A DNA stretch of 61,926 nucleotides, from NCBI GenBank assembly GCA_024710005.1, contig JANJVQ010000008.1, positions 1-61,926 of the forward strand, read 5' to 3'. The notes under the pieces were generated by a model. The model ran no database searches. It was not told where the DNA came from and saw only the letters and a program-made list of their open reading frames with translations. How positions within the stretch are numbered: position 1 is the stretch's first letter; each line of letters starts with the position of its first letter. Positions 17,149-26,934 of the stretch are shown in pieces. This stretch comes from Paludibacter sp. Its GTDB lineage: Bacteria > Bacteroidota > Bacteroidia > Bacteroidales > Paludibacteraceae. The position numbers and the translations under genes were made by a program.

Positions 17149-19686
17149 TCATTTAACAATCACTTTGTGAACTACTGTTTCACCTTCGAGGTTTGTAGCT
17201 TTAACAAGATAGATTCCGTTGTTTGCTACAGTAACAGCATGCACGTTTTTAGCTTTCACTTCAATCTGGCCTGCAATAGAGTAAACAGTAACATGAGCAA
17301 CTTGCTTGTCGAAATTCAATGTTTTTTCGTTTACATTTATTTTTACAATGTTGTTATCGTTTACATTCTTAACATCGCTACCTTCGTTGATTTTGAACTC
17401 ATAAACACCATAGCCGTTTTCACCGGTGTAAAGATAAAGTGTCGCAACTTTATTTACTTCATCCACTTCAACTGAAGGAACAGCTGTACGATAAGCATTG
17501 GATGCTGCACCCATACCATTGGCAGGAAGTGTCCATAAAGACTGTATGTCTTTGAATTCTTTATTGGCATTTGCCCATTTGAACAACCGGAAAGAAGATG
17601 CCGGAGTTCCTGCTGTATTCATAGATGCCATTAAGAAGAAGTGTTCTCCACCCATTTCGAATTCAATTAAACCGTTGTGACCCTGTTTGTTACCGATACC
17701 TACTGACCAATCCTCAACTTCTTTAGGAACATTGAAGAAACCATCCACAACTTCACCCGACATATCAATTAACGTTGGCAGTGTGGCGTTTCCATCTAAG
17801 TAGAAATAATTTTCGTCCATAGGGAATATCTGAGGAGCAGAACCAGGGTTCGTTAAATTTGTCAGGAAATTACCTTCAACGCTATTGTCAATCAGGATTG
17901 CTTCTGCTGGTCCGGCAACACCATTTGTGATGTCCCATTTATAAGCTTCCAGTGCAGATGCGTTGGCTGCCATGATAATGGCGCTTGAATTAATATCACC
18001 AGTCACACCAAAGGCGTCGAAACGTACAGTTGCATCTGCAAAATCAACATTGTCCTTCAGTATTTCATCCACGATTAAAGTTCCGTTACCGGTAGCTAAA
18101 TCTATTTTCCAAACCTGGAATGGTTGAGCAATAGAAGTGGTTAAGTTGCTTATCAGGATATTACCTGCATTATCTTGTTTGATGTCGTTATACTGAAGTG
18201 TTCCGGCAAGATAAATGCTGTCATTACCATTTTTGTCTTTCCCAACATGTTGGAAAAGGTTAGATGCCAATGTAATCGGAGTCAGTTTGTTTCCAGTTGC
18301 CCCATCAATAACGGTAATTTGTTTGTGTTCCCGGTCGATGAAATACATTTTTCCGTCTTTAGCAGTCATACCACGAACAAAACCATTTGTTCCAATCGGG
18401 TTCGCTGATAGGTTGTCCAGTCTGTTTGAAACCAACCACCTGCTAGTTAAAGTGTATTTTCCTTCTTCAATAGCAGCGTAGGTTTGTCCATCAGGTCTTG
18501 GAACAGGTGATGCTGTAACTTTACTTGCTTCTGCAATGATTTTAAGTTCTGTATCGAACGTTACAATAGCTTTGACATTCACTTTGGTGTTTACCGGTAA
18601 TGATGTCTGATTCAAATCAGCAATGAGGGTAATGGTGTTTTCTGCATCATCGGCCAGTACAACACTTCCAGTTCCATAAGATACAATCTTTAAACCTTCC
18701 AGATTTATATATTCAAACATGTATGTTGCCGGATCACCTTTTAACGTTGTTAAAGCTATTGTTTGATGTGCGGGAACAGTAGCAGTTTCTTTCGAATTTA
18801 AAGTAGCATTTGTAATTTTTTTATAAGCTCCCAAGTCAGTTACAGTACCCAGAATGTTTATTTTCTCACCGGCAACAACAGTTTGTGCTTCAGTAAATTC
18901 AACCAATAATCCTGCAGATGCATCCTGGATGTACACAGTTGTACCACCAACATAAGTTATTGTTCCTCCTGCTTTTGTTGAGGTTCCATTTGTCATTGAT
19001 TTAACTTCCAAACAAGATGGGATGTATTCAATCCACTTGGCATAAAGCGTTTTGTCTCCTTCTGCACCGGCTGCAATGGATGTAATCTTGTTACCTGTAA
19101 ATGATTCATTGTCATACCATCCGTCGAAGGTGAACCCTGCTTTATAAGGACTTGGTAGAATGATTTCGGCCGAGCCATCATAAGTTGCCGGACCGGCAAA
19201 AGCATGTCCCCATGTAGGTATAAATGACTCAGAGAGTCCGGCTGTCGTAAAGTCGGGACATTCATTCCAGGCTCCTTTGGCAAATTGACTATTGGTGAAA
19301 AAACCATCTATGGCTCCTCTCCAGTAGGTGTTATTACCACTTTGTAAACTGGTGAGCGATGCATGTTTTGTGTCAGTTGCAACTTTGATTACATAGTTTT
19401 TTAACCATGTCCATTTCGGGCCAACAGTTGCATGTGCAAAAACTTCGTACATAACATTATAAGTAGCCGCTTGAATTTGACCTGCAGTTGTTGCTGCTCC
19501 CCAGTTAGTGGTTTTTCCACTGGCAGTGTTGTAATCAGCAGAAAATGAAACCAACATGTCAGTTTTATTCTTCCAGCCATAATCATTGGTCACACCACCA
19601 TTTAACTGATAGGTGATGTTTCCGCCTGCTGCGAATGACAACAATGTCAAGCTGCAGGCTAAAGTTAATAAAGTAAGCTTTTTCAT
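17149..19686 (-). CDS. T9SS-secreted protein with InlB-type repeat, OB-fold-like and DUF4623-like propeller regions
   Basis: The start is placed at 19686 (MKKLTLLTLACSLTLLSFAAG, a clear signal peptide); the frame is open 51 bp further upstream. The product is about 845 residues. It contains a Listeria/Bacteroides InlB B-repeat (about 185-220; GFTFDGWYDNESFTGN ... LYAKW) and a region like the OB-fold DUF5689 family (about 225-395). A propeller of the DUF4623 type follows (about 400-770). It ends in a sorting-domain-like segment (VTVYSIAGQIEV ... NGIYLVKATNLEGETVVHK). No catalytic site is recognised; binding of glycan or protein at the surface is plausible. It is the last gene before the terminator, 67 bp after the GHL10 gene, in the SusCD transcription unit. 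Confidence 0.75.
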   Translation of the reverse strand: MKKLTLLTLACSLTLLSFAAGGNITYQLNGGVTNDYGWKNKTDMLVSFSADYNTASGKTTNWGAATTAGQIQAATYNVMYEVFAHATVGPKWTWLKNYVIKVATDTKHASLTSLQSGNNTYWRGAIDGFFTNSQFAKGAWNECPDFTTAGLSESFIPTWGHAFAGPATYDGSAEIILPSPYKAGFTFDGWYDNESFTGNKITSIAAGAEGDKTLYAKWIEYIPSCLEVKSMTNGTSTKAGGTITYVGGTTVYIQDASAGLLVEFTEAQTVVAGEKINILGTVTDLGAYKKITNATLNSKETATVPAHQTIALTTLKGDPATYMFEYINLEGLKIVSYGTGSVVLADDAENTITLIADLNQTSLPVNTKVNVKAIVTFDTELKIIAEASKVTASPVPRPDGQTYAAIEEGKYTLTSRWLVSNRLDNLSANPIGTNGFVRGMTAKDGKMYFIDREHKQITVIDGATGNKLTPITLASNLFQHVGKDKNGNDSIYLAGTLQYNDIKQDNAGNILISNLTTSIAQPFQVWKIDLATGNGTLIVDEILKDNVDFADATVRFDAFGVTGDINSSAIIMAANASALEAYKWDITNGVAGPAEAILIDNSVEGNFLTNLTNPGSAPQIFPMDENYFYLDGNATLPTLIDMSGEVVDGFFNVPKEVEDWSVGIGNKQGHNGLIEFEMGGEHFFLMASMNTAGTPASSFRLFKWANANKEFKDIQSLWTLPANGMGAASNAYRTAVPSVEVDEVNKVATLYLYTGENGYGVYEFKINEGSDVKNVNDNNIVKINVNEKTLNFDKQVAHVTVYSIAGQIEVKAKNVHAVTVANNGIYLVKATNLEGETVVHKVIVK

Positions 19687-19753
19687 AAACATAAATTTTT
19701 GAGTTGATAATTGAAAATTGAATATGTTTGAATTCATATTGTTTTAAATTGAT

Positions 19754-22378
19754 TTAAAGTCTCATTTTAAGTGTTTTTTCTGTATTCCCTGATTTTACTC
19801 TTATCAGGTATAAGCCTTTTTCATATCCTGAATAATTCGGGCTTAGTGTGTTTTTTCCTGCCGTCAGACTGAATATCTGTTTGTTAAGCAATACTCCTGA
19901 TAATGAGTATAACTCCAGGGTAGCATTTGTGCTTGCTGCATTTTCAATCACGATATGGCTGTTACCGGTTATATCATAATAAAGGTAACAGAAATCTGAA
20001 CTGCCGGGATTGTGTACGGCTGATGTGTTTTTCAGGTTGACTGTAACGTATGCCGATGGTTCTGTGAGTCCATCACTGTTTTTAGCTCTGACACGGAGAT
20101 AATAGGTGCCGTCAGCTAAATTATCATAAACAACATTGTACACGAATGGGTCAACTGATTTTAATGTGGTACCACGAGTAGGGAATGTTGAACTTTGCGA
20201 CATTTCTGCGCGGAAACCTTTGGAATCCTGCTGCTGCCAGGTGATTTCTATTTCTGTGCCGTAAACAGTAGAACCATCAGCGGGCGAGGTGAGTACAGGT
20301 ACCGGGATCGGTACTTCTTCAGTAACAAAATAAATCCGTTCTGAAATGGCTTGTATATCACCTTTAACCGCTTTTACCCTGGCATAATAGGTCGTTGATG
20401 TTGCCAGTAGGCCAGCCGGAAGTTTGGCTGTTGTAGTCTGTACGTTAGCAGTGTATGTCAGAGTCGAAAAATCGGATTTGCTTGAGATTTCAAGGGTGTA
20501 AGTAGCCCCCTGTCCGATGTCAGTCCAACTGAATTCCGGTTCCATGGAAACATTTTCAGTTCCATCAACAGGAGAGGTGATTTTGAATTTTGTTCCCTCA
20601 AAACTGCGAACTTCAGATAAACTGAGCGGGGCATTGGGTTTGATTGTTTTTATCCGCCAATAGTAAGTCTTGCTTTCTTTGATGTTGGTTTGCAGTCCGG
20701 AATAGAATGCAGGACTTGTTATTTCTCTGGATACAACCGGTTTTGTAAATGCAGCATCTTCTGCTAATTCCCAAACATAATAGGCGGCACCAGCAACCGG
20801 TAGCCAGGTGAAATATGCAGGTAATACAACATTTGCAGCGCTTTGAGTGGGATATGTGAGTTGAGCCGCAGGTGCTGTTGTTGATGCATCACCGAGTATA
20901 CGGGGTGGAAATTCATTCCCAAACCGGTCGTAAACCGCCACTGCAATAACATGAGTTGCTGAATTGACTGTAGCAGGTAAAGTGAGATTTTTGGTATAGG
21001 TAATCCCTGCTAAATATTTGGGGCTTGTGAATACATCTGCATCGTTAATATTGGCTCTTGGAATGGCGTAAATGCTATAGCGTACTGAATTATCAGCATA
21101 GTTCCAGCTCAGGTTTTGTCCGGCAAGGAATAAACTTTCCACTAAACCTTGTGTAGGTGCTACTTTCCATCCGTATGCGGCCCGTAATGCCTGTGATTGG
21201 TATGGCCCTGATTTGAAAGCCGTAAAGGTTGCTGAAGGAATGTTGTTGGTACGGAAATACACGCTTCCGGTTGTTCCACTTAAATCAGCATCCCGGTTGA
21301 CATTGATTTCATTTATCAGTTCGGTAGCAGAGAAGGGACTTGAATTACTTGAATAGTAGTGTCTTCCGAAGAAATTTGACACCTTAGCCCACCAGGGACT
21401 CAGCTTTGCATAATCGTTTGTAGCGTGATTTATTCCCCAGTAAAGTTGAGGAGATATATAATCAATTGAACCATCTTTTAACCAGGCCAACGGATCGCTG
21501 TAAATGCTGTTGTATTGCCAGTCGCTGCCAACGGGTGCTTTTTCCACACCGTATTTGTTGGCTACGTTGATATCCGAAGCAGCCACACCGGCCGGACTGA
21601 TACCAAAAGTTACATAAGGCTTGATGCTGTTGATGCGTGCCTGTACATCCCGGACCATCTGATTGACGTTTTCCCGTCGCCAGTCACCCCGTGATAAATT
21701 GTTTGGATTGTAAAGCTGATATTGTTCCTGATCCATGGCGTCAGTAGTACCGCTTGCATAGAAATAGTCATCGAAAACGATGCCGTCCACATCGTATTTA
21801 TTAATGATATCGGCCACTACATCGCTGATGCGCTGCCGTACCTCCGGTAAACCAGGATTTAAAATTTTGGTGTAACTGCCATAATCCATCAACCATTCAG
21901 GATGTGTGTTGGCGTAATCTTCAGGAAGATTGCCGTGAGATTCTGAAGATGAAGAATAACGATATGGGTTTAGCCAGGCATGAACTTCGATGCCTCTCGC
22001 GTGTGCTTCCTCGATGATGTAAGCCAGGGGATCCCAACCCGGATCGGCGCCACGAACAGCAGACAGATACTGACTCCAGGGTTCGTATTGAGAATTGTAA
22101 AATGCATCCGACATGGGTCTGACCTGAAAAAATACGGTGTTGAAATTAGCAGCCTGTAGTTTATCAAGAACAGAGATTAAGCCTGATTTCTGCACGTTGC
22201 GAGCCGTTTCCCGTGATGATTCATTGGTCCCGGTTGCAGCAGGTACCGTGGTGGATGGCCAGTCGAGTCTCCAGGCGGTTGAAAGCCACACCGAACGAAC
22301 TTCACGTTTGGGATTTTGGGCAACAAGATACAGACCTGTAAATAATAACAGAAATGCAAAAGAAATCAGACGTTTCAT
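19754..22378 (-). CDS. GHL10-family glycan hydrolase (DigH/YngK-like) with FN3 domains and T9SS tail
   Basis: The product is about 874 residues, with a signal peptide ending near LYLVAQ and a GHL10 (PF02638) TIM-barrel at about 27-390. Motifs are EVRSVWLST, NTVFFQVRPMSDA, EVHAWLNPYRY, DVDGIVFDDYFY and YISPQLYWGI. The E. coli family member DigH (YddW) cuts peptidoglycan glycan lacking stem peptides. Three FN3-like domains follow (about 500-790), then a sorting-domain-like C-terminus (LELYSLSGVLLN ... GLYLIRVKSGNTEKTLKM). As a SusCD-linked gene it is probably the main surface endo-acting enzyme of the locus, working on glycan stripped by amidases. A second GHL10 gene lies at 49265-50977. The start was placed at the second of two adjacent ATGs (MKRLIS). 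Confidence 0.88.
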   Translation of the reverse strand: MKRLISFAFLLLFTGLYLVAQNPKREVRSVWLSTAWRLDWPSTTVPAATGTNESSRETARNVQKSGLISVLDKLQAANFNTVFFQVRPMSDAFYNSQYEPWSQYLSAVRGADPGWDPLAYIIEEAHARGIEVHAWLNPYRYSSSSESHGNLPEDYANTHPEWLMDYGSYTKILNPGLPEVRQRISDVVADIINKYDVDGIVFDDYFYASGTTDAMDQEQYQLYNPNNLSRGDWRRENVNQMVRDVQARINSIKPYVTFGISPAGVAASDINVANKYGVEKAPVGSDWQYNSIYSDPLAWLKDGSIDYISPQLYWGINHATNDYAKLSPWWAKVSNFFGRHYYSSNSSPFSATELINEINVNRDADLSGTTGSVYFRTNNIPSATFTAFKSGPYQSQALRAAYGWKVAPTQGLVESLFLAGQNLSWNYADNSVRYSIYAIPRANINDADVFTSPKYLAGITYTKNLTLPATVNSATHVIAVAVYDRFGNEFPPRILGDASTTAPAAQLTYPTQSAANVVLPAYFTWLPVAGAAYYVWELAEDAAFTKPVVSREITSPAFYSGLQTNIKESKTYYWRIKTIKPNAPLSLSEVRSFEGTKFKITSPVDGTENVSMEPEFSWTDIGQGATYTLEISSKSDFSTLTYTANVQTTTAKLPAGLLATSTTYYARVKAVKGDIQAISERIYFVTEEVPIPVPVLTSPADGSTVYGTEIEITWQQQDSKGFRAEMSQSSTFPTRGTTLKSVDPFVYNVVYDNLADGTYYLRVRAKNSDGLTEPSAYVTVNLKNTSAVHNPGSSDFCYLYYDITGNSHIVIENAASTNATLELYSLSGVLLNKQIFSLTAGKNTLSPNYSGYEKGLYLIRVKSGNTEKTLKMRL

Positions 22379-22411
22379 CAAGATTACAATGTATTTTATT
22401 TGTATTTATAT

Positions 22412-24097
22412 TTAAAACAATTTTGACTTGGTGTTGTTTACAGCCACACCATAAATTTCAACACCTTCAATCACATGTTCGATTTTGTTGATAGCCGGAT
22501 TATAACGCATCAATCCCGATTTAACTTCTGTGGGATTAGCGGAACGCAATCCGAAATAAACGCAGCCGGTTGCCTCATCAATTGCCAGTTGAGAAATTCC
22601 TATAAACTCACCGGTTGAACCTTCTCCCTTGCCGGTTTCAGTGATTGGTGTAACACTTTTACCGTTTACAGTGAGAAGTTTGTACGGAGCCAGATTACCT
22701 CTTGTGCCCCCAATGGCATTGAATTGTTCCAGGGTGCAGCGATATAATCCTTCATATCCGGTATCATATAATGAAAAGTAAATAAGCTGATTCTTGCTGT
22801 CCCATACCAGAGACTTGGGATTCATTCCCGACAGGGCGACACCAGCAGCCGGGGCGGGTTGTCCGCCTGTAATTGCAGCTGGTAAAATGTCAGCATCAGT
22901 GAAACGGAAAATTCCTGTTCCGTTATAGGTCTTACACCAGTGCCAGGTGTTGTTTATTTTAGTAAAACATGCATTCATCGAACCATAACTCCAGCCGTTG
23001 CCATAATAACCCAATGTGGCATTTTGCACAAACCAGGGATATTCGGCAATTGAATAGACCTTGTTTCGGTCGGTAAGTCCGATTTTTGCTATTCCTGTAT
23101 TTCGGTTGGCAAAATATAAATTAGATCCTTCAATGTATCCATAAAATGGATCGTTGAATGCTGCTCCGCCCACATTTGACAACATCGTTTCAACTTTCGA
23201 TCCGTCTTTCGACATCACGGTGATTCTTCCGTCACCTAAAATGCCTGCTGCATCATCAACATAGGTGAATTGCTGACCGCAATCCAATATATATAGCGAA
23301 GCATCATTGTAAAGTATATTTAACGGGTGTTTTCCGGACGAAACCCCCATATCGAATGGATAGATGTTCATGCCAGCCGGTTTGTTGTCGACCAGTTTGA
23401 GTGCCATAATATTTCCACCTTTTACTGCATAATATAAAGTAGGCATTTCCTGATTGTATGCAACCTGTACGTTGACGCGACCTTCTTCGAGTTGTCGTCC
23501 CGCCAGTTTAACCTGTAAGCGCACGGTTTGTGATCCCACATGGCTGAATTTCAATTTGCCGGGGTCACGTGAAGTTGAGGTGCTGACCGGATTGCCGTTT
23601 TCATCAGTTGTTCCTTGCGGAAAAACCCAAAGGTATTCTTCCGTAAGATTTTCCGGATTTGGTAATTCGACTGAGATACTAACCGGAGTTGACAGTACTT
23701 CGCATATTCCTCCATCAATAGAATCAATGGACATGATAGGTACAATGTCTTTCACCAGAATAGGCTGCCGGTTAAATTTTAATCCGGCAACAGTCAGCTT
23801 TACCTGATAGGTTCCATCTGTTGCATATTTATGTGTTACAACTTCGCCTGTGACAGGGTCGCTGCCATCTCCGAAATCCCATACACATTCGCCTTCCAGC
23901 GCTGACAGGCTTTTGAATTGTATGGTTGCACCGACATAATAATCTAACTGATATACGTCGTCAACCACCTCGTATGTGAACGCCACAGCTGCAGAAGGTA
24001 GTTCTTCTATTTCCGGATCGTTATCGATACATCCGAAAACCAAGATTCCTAAAAGGCTGATAAAAAGATATTGTTTGATGCGGGATATTGTTTTCAT
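22412..24097 (-). CDS. PKD-domain surface lipoprotein (SusE/SGBP position)
   Basis: The start at 24097 gives MKTISRIKQYLFISLLGILV and the lipobox VFGC; the frame is open to 24121. Mature protein begins with a PKD-like domain (CVWDFGDGSDPVTGEVVTHK) and a second Ig-like domain (about 110-215). The rest is propeller-like, with repeats such as DASLYILDCG, GSNLYFANRNTG and CVYFGLRSANP. In SusCD loci this position normally holds a surface glycan-binding lipoprotein that presents substrate to the hydrolases and transporter. No catalytic residues are seen. It follows another lipoprotein gene and precedes the GHL10 gene by about 30 bp, so it is very likely in the same operon. The ligand is unknown; peptidoglycan glycan is inferred. 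Confidence 0.8.
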   Translation of the reverse strand: MKTISRIKQYLFISLLGILVFGCIDNDPEIEELPSAAVAFTYEVVDDVYQLDYYVGATIQFKSLSALEGECVWDFGDGSDPVTGEVVTHKYATDGTYQVKLTVAGLKFNRQPILVKDIVPIMSIDSIDGGICEVLSTPVSISVELPNPENLTEEYLWVFPQGTTDENGNPVSTSTSRDPGKLKFSHVGSQTVRLQVKLAGRQLEEGRVNVQVAYNQEMPTLYYAVKGGNIMALKLVDNKPAGMNIYPFDMGVSSGKHPLNILYNDASLYILDCGQQFTYVDDAAGILGDGRITVMSKDGSKVETMLSNVGGAAFNDPFYGYIEGSNLYFANRNTGIAKIGLTDRNKVYSIAEYPWFVQNATLGYYGNGWSYGSMNACFTKINNTWHWCKTYNGTGIFRFTDADILPAAITGGQPAPAAGVALSGMNPKSLVWDSKNQLIYFSLYDTGYEGLYRCTLEQFNAIGGTRGNLAPYKLLTVNGKSVTPITETGKGEGSTGEFIGISQLAIDEATGCVYFGLRSANPTEVKSGLMRYNPAINKIEHVIEGVEIYGVAVNNTKSKLF

Positions 24098-24179
24098 GTG
24101 TTCCAGTGTTAATATATTCATGCTGAAAGATTGCTTGTTATATACTGCTGAATAAAATTGTAAATGATTAAATCGTAAA

Positions 24180-25061
24180 TCAATTGATGTCTATCCTTTT
24201 TGATACTGTTGTCCCGTATATATTCTTATTATCATATACACGTAACCGGGCTTCAAGGAAATAATTCCGTTTGAATTCAACGTTATATCCTGAAGCTCCC
24301 GAAACAAGTTTCTCAAAAGTGATTTCATTATACAGATTTCGGATTGCGTCCGGTACAGGTGTATCGCCATTTTGATCTTTCGGGAAATGATATACATAAC
24401 CGTTTGAATTAATGTCAAAGGTAGAGTCGGTATATTGAACAAAATCTTCCATCAAACTCAACCCTAACATCATGTTCTTGAAATCCGCGAATTTCATCAG
24501 GTTGTATAAACTGTCTTTGAATTGCTCCATGAAATCAGGTCCGAAATATGTGATCATTTTCGTAGAATCGAAAACATCCGGTTTAACCCACGAGAAAGGT
24601 TTTAAAGTGCCGCTCACCGGGAAGTCCGCAGTGAATGTGTATGCACGCAACGAATCGGACCAGACTGCAAGCGCATGAGGGTATTCAGCTATTTTCTGAG
24701 CAATACGCTTTTCTTCCGATTTAATGGAATTGTAAGAGTAGGTGAAAGTGGTAACCCAGGTACAGGAAACACTCTTTTCCAGAATCTCGGTGACGTTGTA
24801 CCAGACTTCCGAATGATCAATGTCGGCTACTGTTGAATAGTATTGCACTACAAACGGAACATTGCTTCCTGCGCTTGCAGTAGAACTACCTACTTCCCAG
24901 TATGCCTGTGGACCAACATTTCCTGTGATTGTATTTTCATCAAAGAAATCATTTTTTTCGCAAGAAGAGAGTGCTATAAACATCAAGCTGTATAAGAGCC
25001 CCCTCCAAACTTTCCCTAATGAGAAGCTATTGTACAGAGAATATTGAGTTTTCATATTCAT
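24180..25061 (-). CDS. SusCD-associated lipoprotein of unknown family
   Basis: The product is 293 residues. An N-terminal signal ends in a lipobox (IALSSC), so it is a lipoprotein of about 260 mature residues. An Ig-like N-terminal segment (about 45-110; AYWEVGSSTASAGSNVPFVV) is followed by an alpha/beta stretch rich in aromatic residues, and a C-terminal strand pattern (NVEFKRNYFLEARLRVYDN). I do not recognise a named family. Placement directly after SusD (51 bp) and before the PKD lipoprotein suggests an accessory surface subunit of the importer. ATG at 25061 or 25055 could both serve as start. Confidence 0.75.
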   Translation of the reverse strand: MNMKTQYSLYNSFSLGKVWRGLLYSLMFIALSSCEKNDFFDENTITGNVGPQAYWEVGSSTASAGSNVPFVVQYYSTVADIDHSEVWYNVTEILEKSVSCTWVTTFTYSYNSIKSEEKRIAQKIAEYPHALAVWSDSLRAYTFTADFPVSGTLKPFSWVKPDVFDSTKMITYFGPDFMEQFKDSLYNLMKFADFKNMMLGLSLMEDFVQYTDSTFDINSNGYVYHFPKDQNGDTPVPDAIRNLYNEITFEKLVSGASGYNVEFKRNYFLEARLRVYDNKNIYGTTVSKRIDIN

Positions 25062-25112
25062 TGTGTTTTTGTATCTGTATTAATGATTGTGTTATTGTTT
25101 TGTTTGTGTTTA

Positions 25113-26888
25113 TTATTTCCACTCTGTTGGATCGCTGGCAGTCGCTTTTCCGCTGTTGTTGTATGCCCAGATCATCCTTTTCTTCAACCACTCGTGGTTT
25201 TTAAAAGCTCCCAGGCGCTCCAGTTCCTTGCGGTTGTATTTGTCTTCTGTTTCCGGATCGTAATTCAAGCGGTTAATCCATGCATTTGGCGAAAGTTCAG
25301 CATTTGTTCCAAAAGCGTCAGCCTGCATCCAGTAGGGCTCGTACAGGTTGTAGGGACGACGGAGGGAATATTCTGTGTTAAAATCGGCCACATTAAAGGA
25401 AGTTCCTGTTCCTTTATGGCAGGTGGTAATAGTATATACAGCCACGTCATCGTATTTTATACCATTGGTTTTGCTGCTGTAATTGTATCGACGCATATCA
25501 TTCCATTGTTCAGGCTGCAGGTACATGGCAACAAATTTTTGCTGCATCAGATCAGCGATAGTGAAAGTAGAAGCGCCGGGTAAACGTACATCAAAGAATA
25601 ATTTATAACGTTTCACTGCGTTATTACCATCTACAGATGCATCAGGTTCTTTAATATCCAACCGTTCGAAATTTTTCAGAACAGCTTCTTTAGTAGTGTT
25701 GTATGCTGCCGGTTTATCGCCGCCCCAATACTGTGCTTCGGCTTTGATAAACATCAGTTCTTCATCGGTAATCAACGCTAAATAACCATCATTTTTTGTG
25801 TATGGGTTTGTTCCGGAAGTTGTTGCGTAAAGATCAGGATAATAGGTTACCTTCATAGATACGTCCATACCGATATTGCTTTCCAGCCATCTGATGGCGT
25901 CACTTCCGCTTGCTCCGGTTCCCCTGGGAGTCATCAGCTTTTCTGTCCGCGGATCGAGTGCCGATAACCGGGTTGGGAGTCGGTTGGGGTAAGTGCCTAA
26001 AATTCCATATGCAAAGAATTTGGTTGGAGTTGAAGTTGCCAGCCTGTTTCCCCGGCTTTCCCATGCGTTGATGATGGGTGCTGATGTTCCCCATGGACAA
26101 TTTTGCTCGTTGGTTCCTCCGGGATAGTTATAACGTGGTTCTTCCCATTCCGGATCATTCAGCACTTCGTCCACCATTTCAACGATTCTGTTGCATACAG
26201 CAGGTGTGTTTTCCCAGTTGGGTAGTTTGCGTAACCACAAACGGGCGCGTAAAGCCTTTGTATAAAGTCCCCATTTTTTCAAATCACCTTTGTATATCCT
26301 GTCCATCTTCTCAGTAATGGGGATGTTGTCAGGGTTGTTTATCCAGGTATCGTTTTCATACAATGCCACCAGTTCGTCGGCTTCCTGAAACATCCACTCA
26401 TAGACTTGCTCCTGTGTGTCGTAAGTAGGAGAGGTGGATGTGTAAGCATTTGAGCGGGGCATATCTCCGAAAGCATCGGTTGTCAGCATCGTGGATTGTA
26501 ACATGATGGTGCGACCGATTAAAATGAAATTTTTGGAATTGATTTTCTCTGCAGCACGAATCATTTCATTGATATTGGCTCCTAAATCATAGAAATGCCT
26601 GCGCCATTGCGGGTGACGGTTCATCGAAAGGAACTCCCATCCCTGACTGTAGGCATAAGTGCCGGTCTGACTCTTTGAAGGAGTCGTTAATGCCTGAGAA
26701 AGGTATACGCCGTATTCCGCATGGTCATATACGCTTTGGGCGGCATAAAAACAAGCAGTCGGAAGTGCCTGATCGACAGTAATCGTAGTCGGACTGTCCT
26801 TGCTGGTATTTACATTCAGAAAATCATCGCAGCCAGCAAACAGGAGTAATAACAGAACCGGAATTAATGTTGTATATCGGATATTCAT
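25113..26888 (-). CDS. SusD/RagB-like substrate-binding lipoprotein
   Basis: This 591-residue protein begins MNIRYTTLIPVLLLLLFAGC with a clear lipobox, followed by DDFLNVNTSKDSPTTITVDQ, the typical SusD start. TPR-like helices follow (AAEKINSKNFILIGRTIML, FQEADELVALYEN), then the C-terminal region (DEELMFIKAEAQYW, QKFVAMYLQPEQWNDMRRYN) that marks the SusD-like_2 branch. SusD proteins cap the SusC barrel from outside and hold the incoming oligosaccharide or peptide. It lies 46 bp downstream of SusC. Substrate cannot be read from sequence; the enzymes around it suggest peptidoglycan fragments. Confidence 0.92.
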   Translation of the reverse strand: MNIRYTTLIPVLLLLLFAGCDDFLNVNTSKDSPTTITVDQALPTACFYAAQSVYDHAEYGVYLSQALTTPSKSQTGTYAYSQGWEFLSMNRHPQWRRHFYDLGANINEMIRAAEKINSKNFILIGRTIMLQSTMLTTDAFGDMPRSNAYTSTSPTYDTQEQVYEWMFQEADELVALYENDTWINNPDNIPITEKMDRIYKGDLKKWGLYTKALRARLWLRKLPNWENTPAVCNRIVEMVDEVLNDPEWEEPRYNYPGGTNEQNCPWGTSAPIINAWESRGNRLATSTPTKFFAYGILGTYPNRLPTRLSALDPRTEKLMTPRGTGASGSDAIRWLESNIGMDVSMKVTYYPDLYATTSGTNPYTKNDGYLALITDEELMFIKAEAQYWGGDKPAAYNTTKEAVLKNFERLDIKEPDASVDGNNAVKRYKLFFDVRLPGASTFTIADLMQQKFVAMYLQPEQWNDMRRYNYSSKTNGIKYDDVAVYTITTCHKGTGTSFNVADFNTEYSLRRPYNLYEPYWMQADAFGTNAELSPNAWINRLNYDPETEDKYNRKELERLGAFKNHEWLKKRMIWAYNNSGKATASDPTEWK

Positions 26889-26934
26889 ATTTGTAGATTT
26901 ACTATTTACTATTTTAAATATTAACCACTAACCA

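Noticed and set aside
25044-25583. 179-residue plus-strand frame with hydrophobic start
   Set aside because: It is antisense to the SusD C-terminus and the lipoprotein N-terminus, where the hydrophobic stretch mirrors coding on the other strand.
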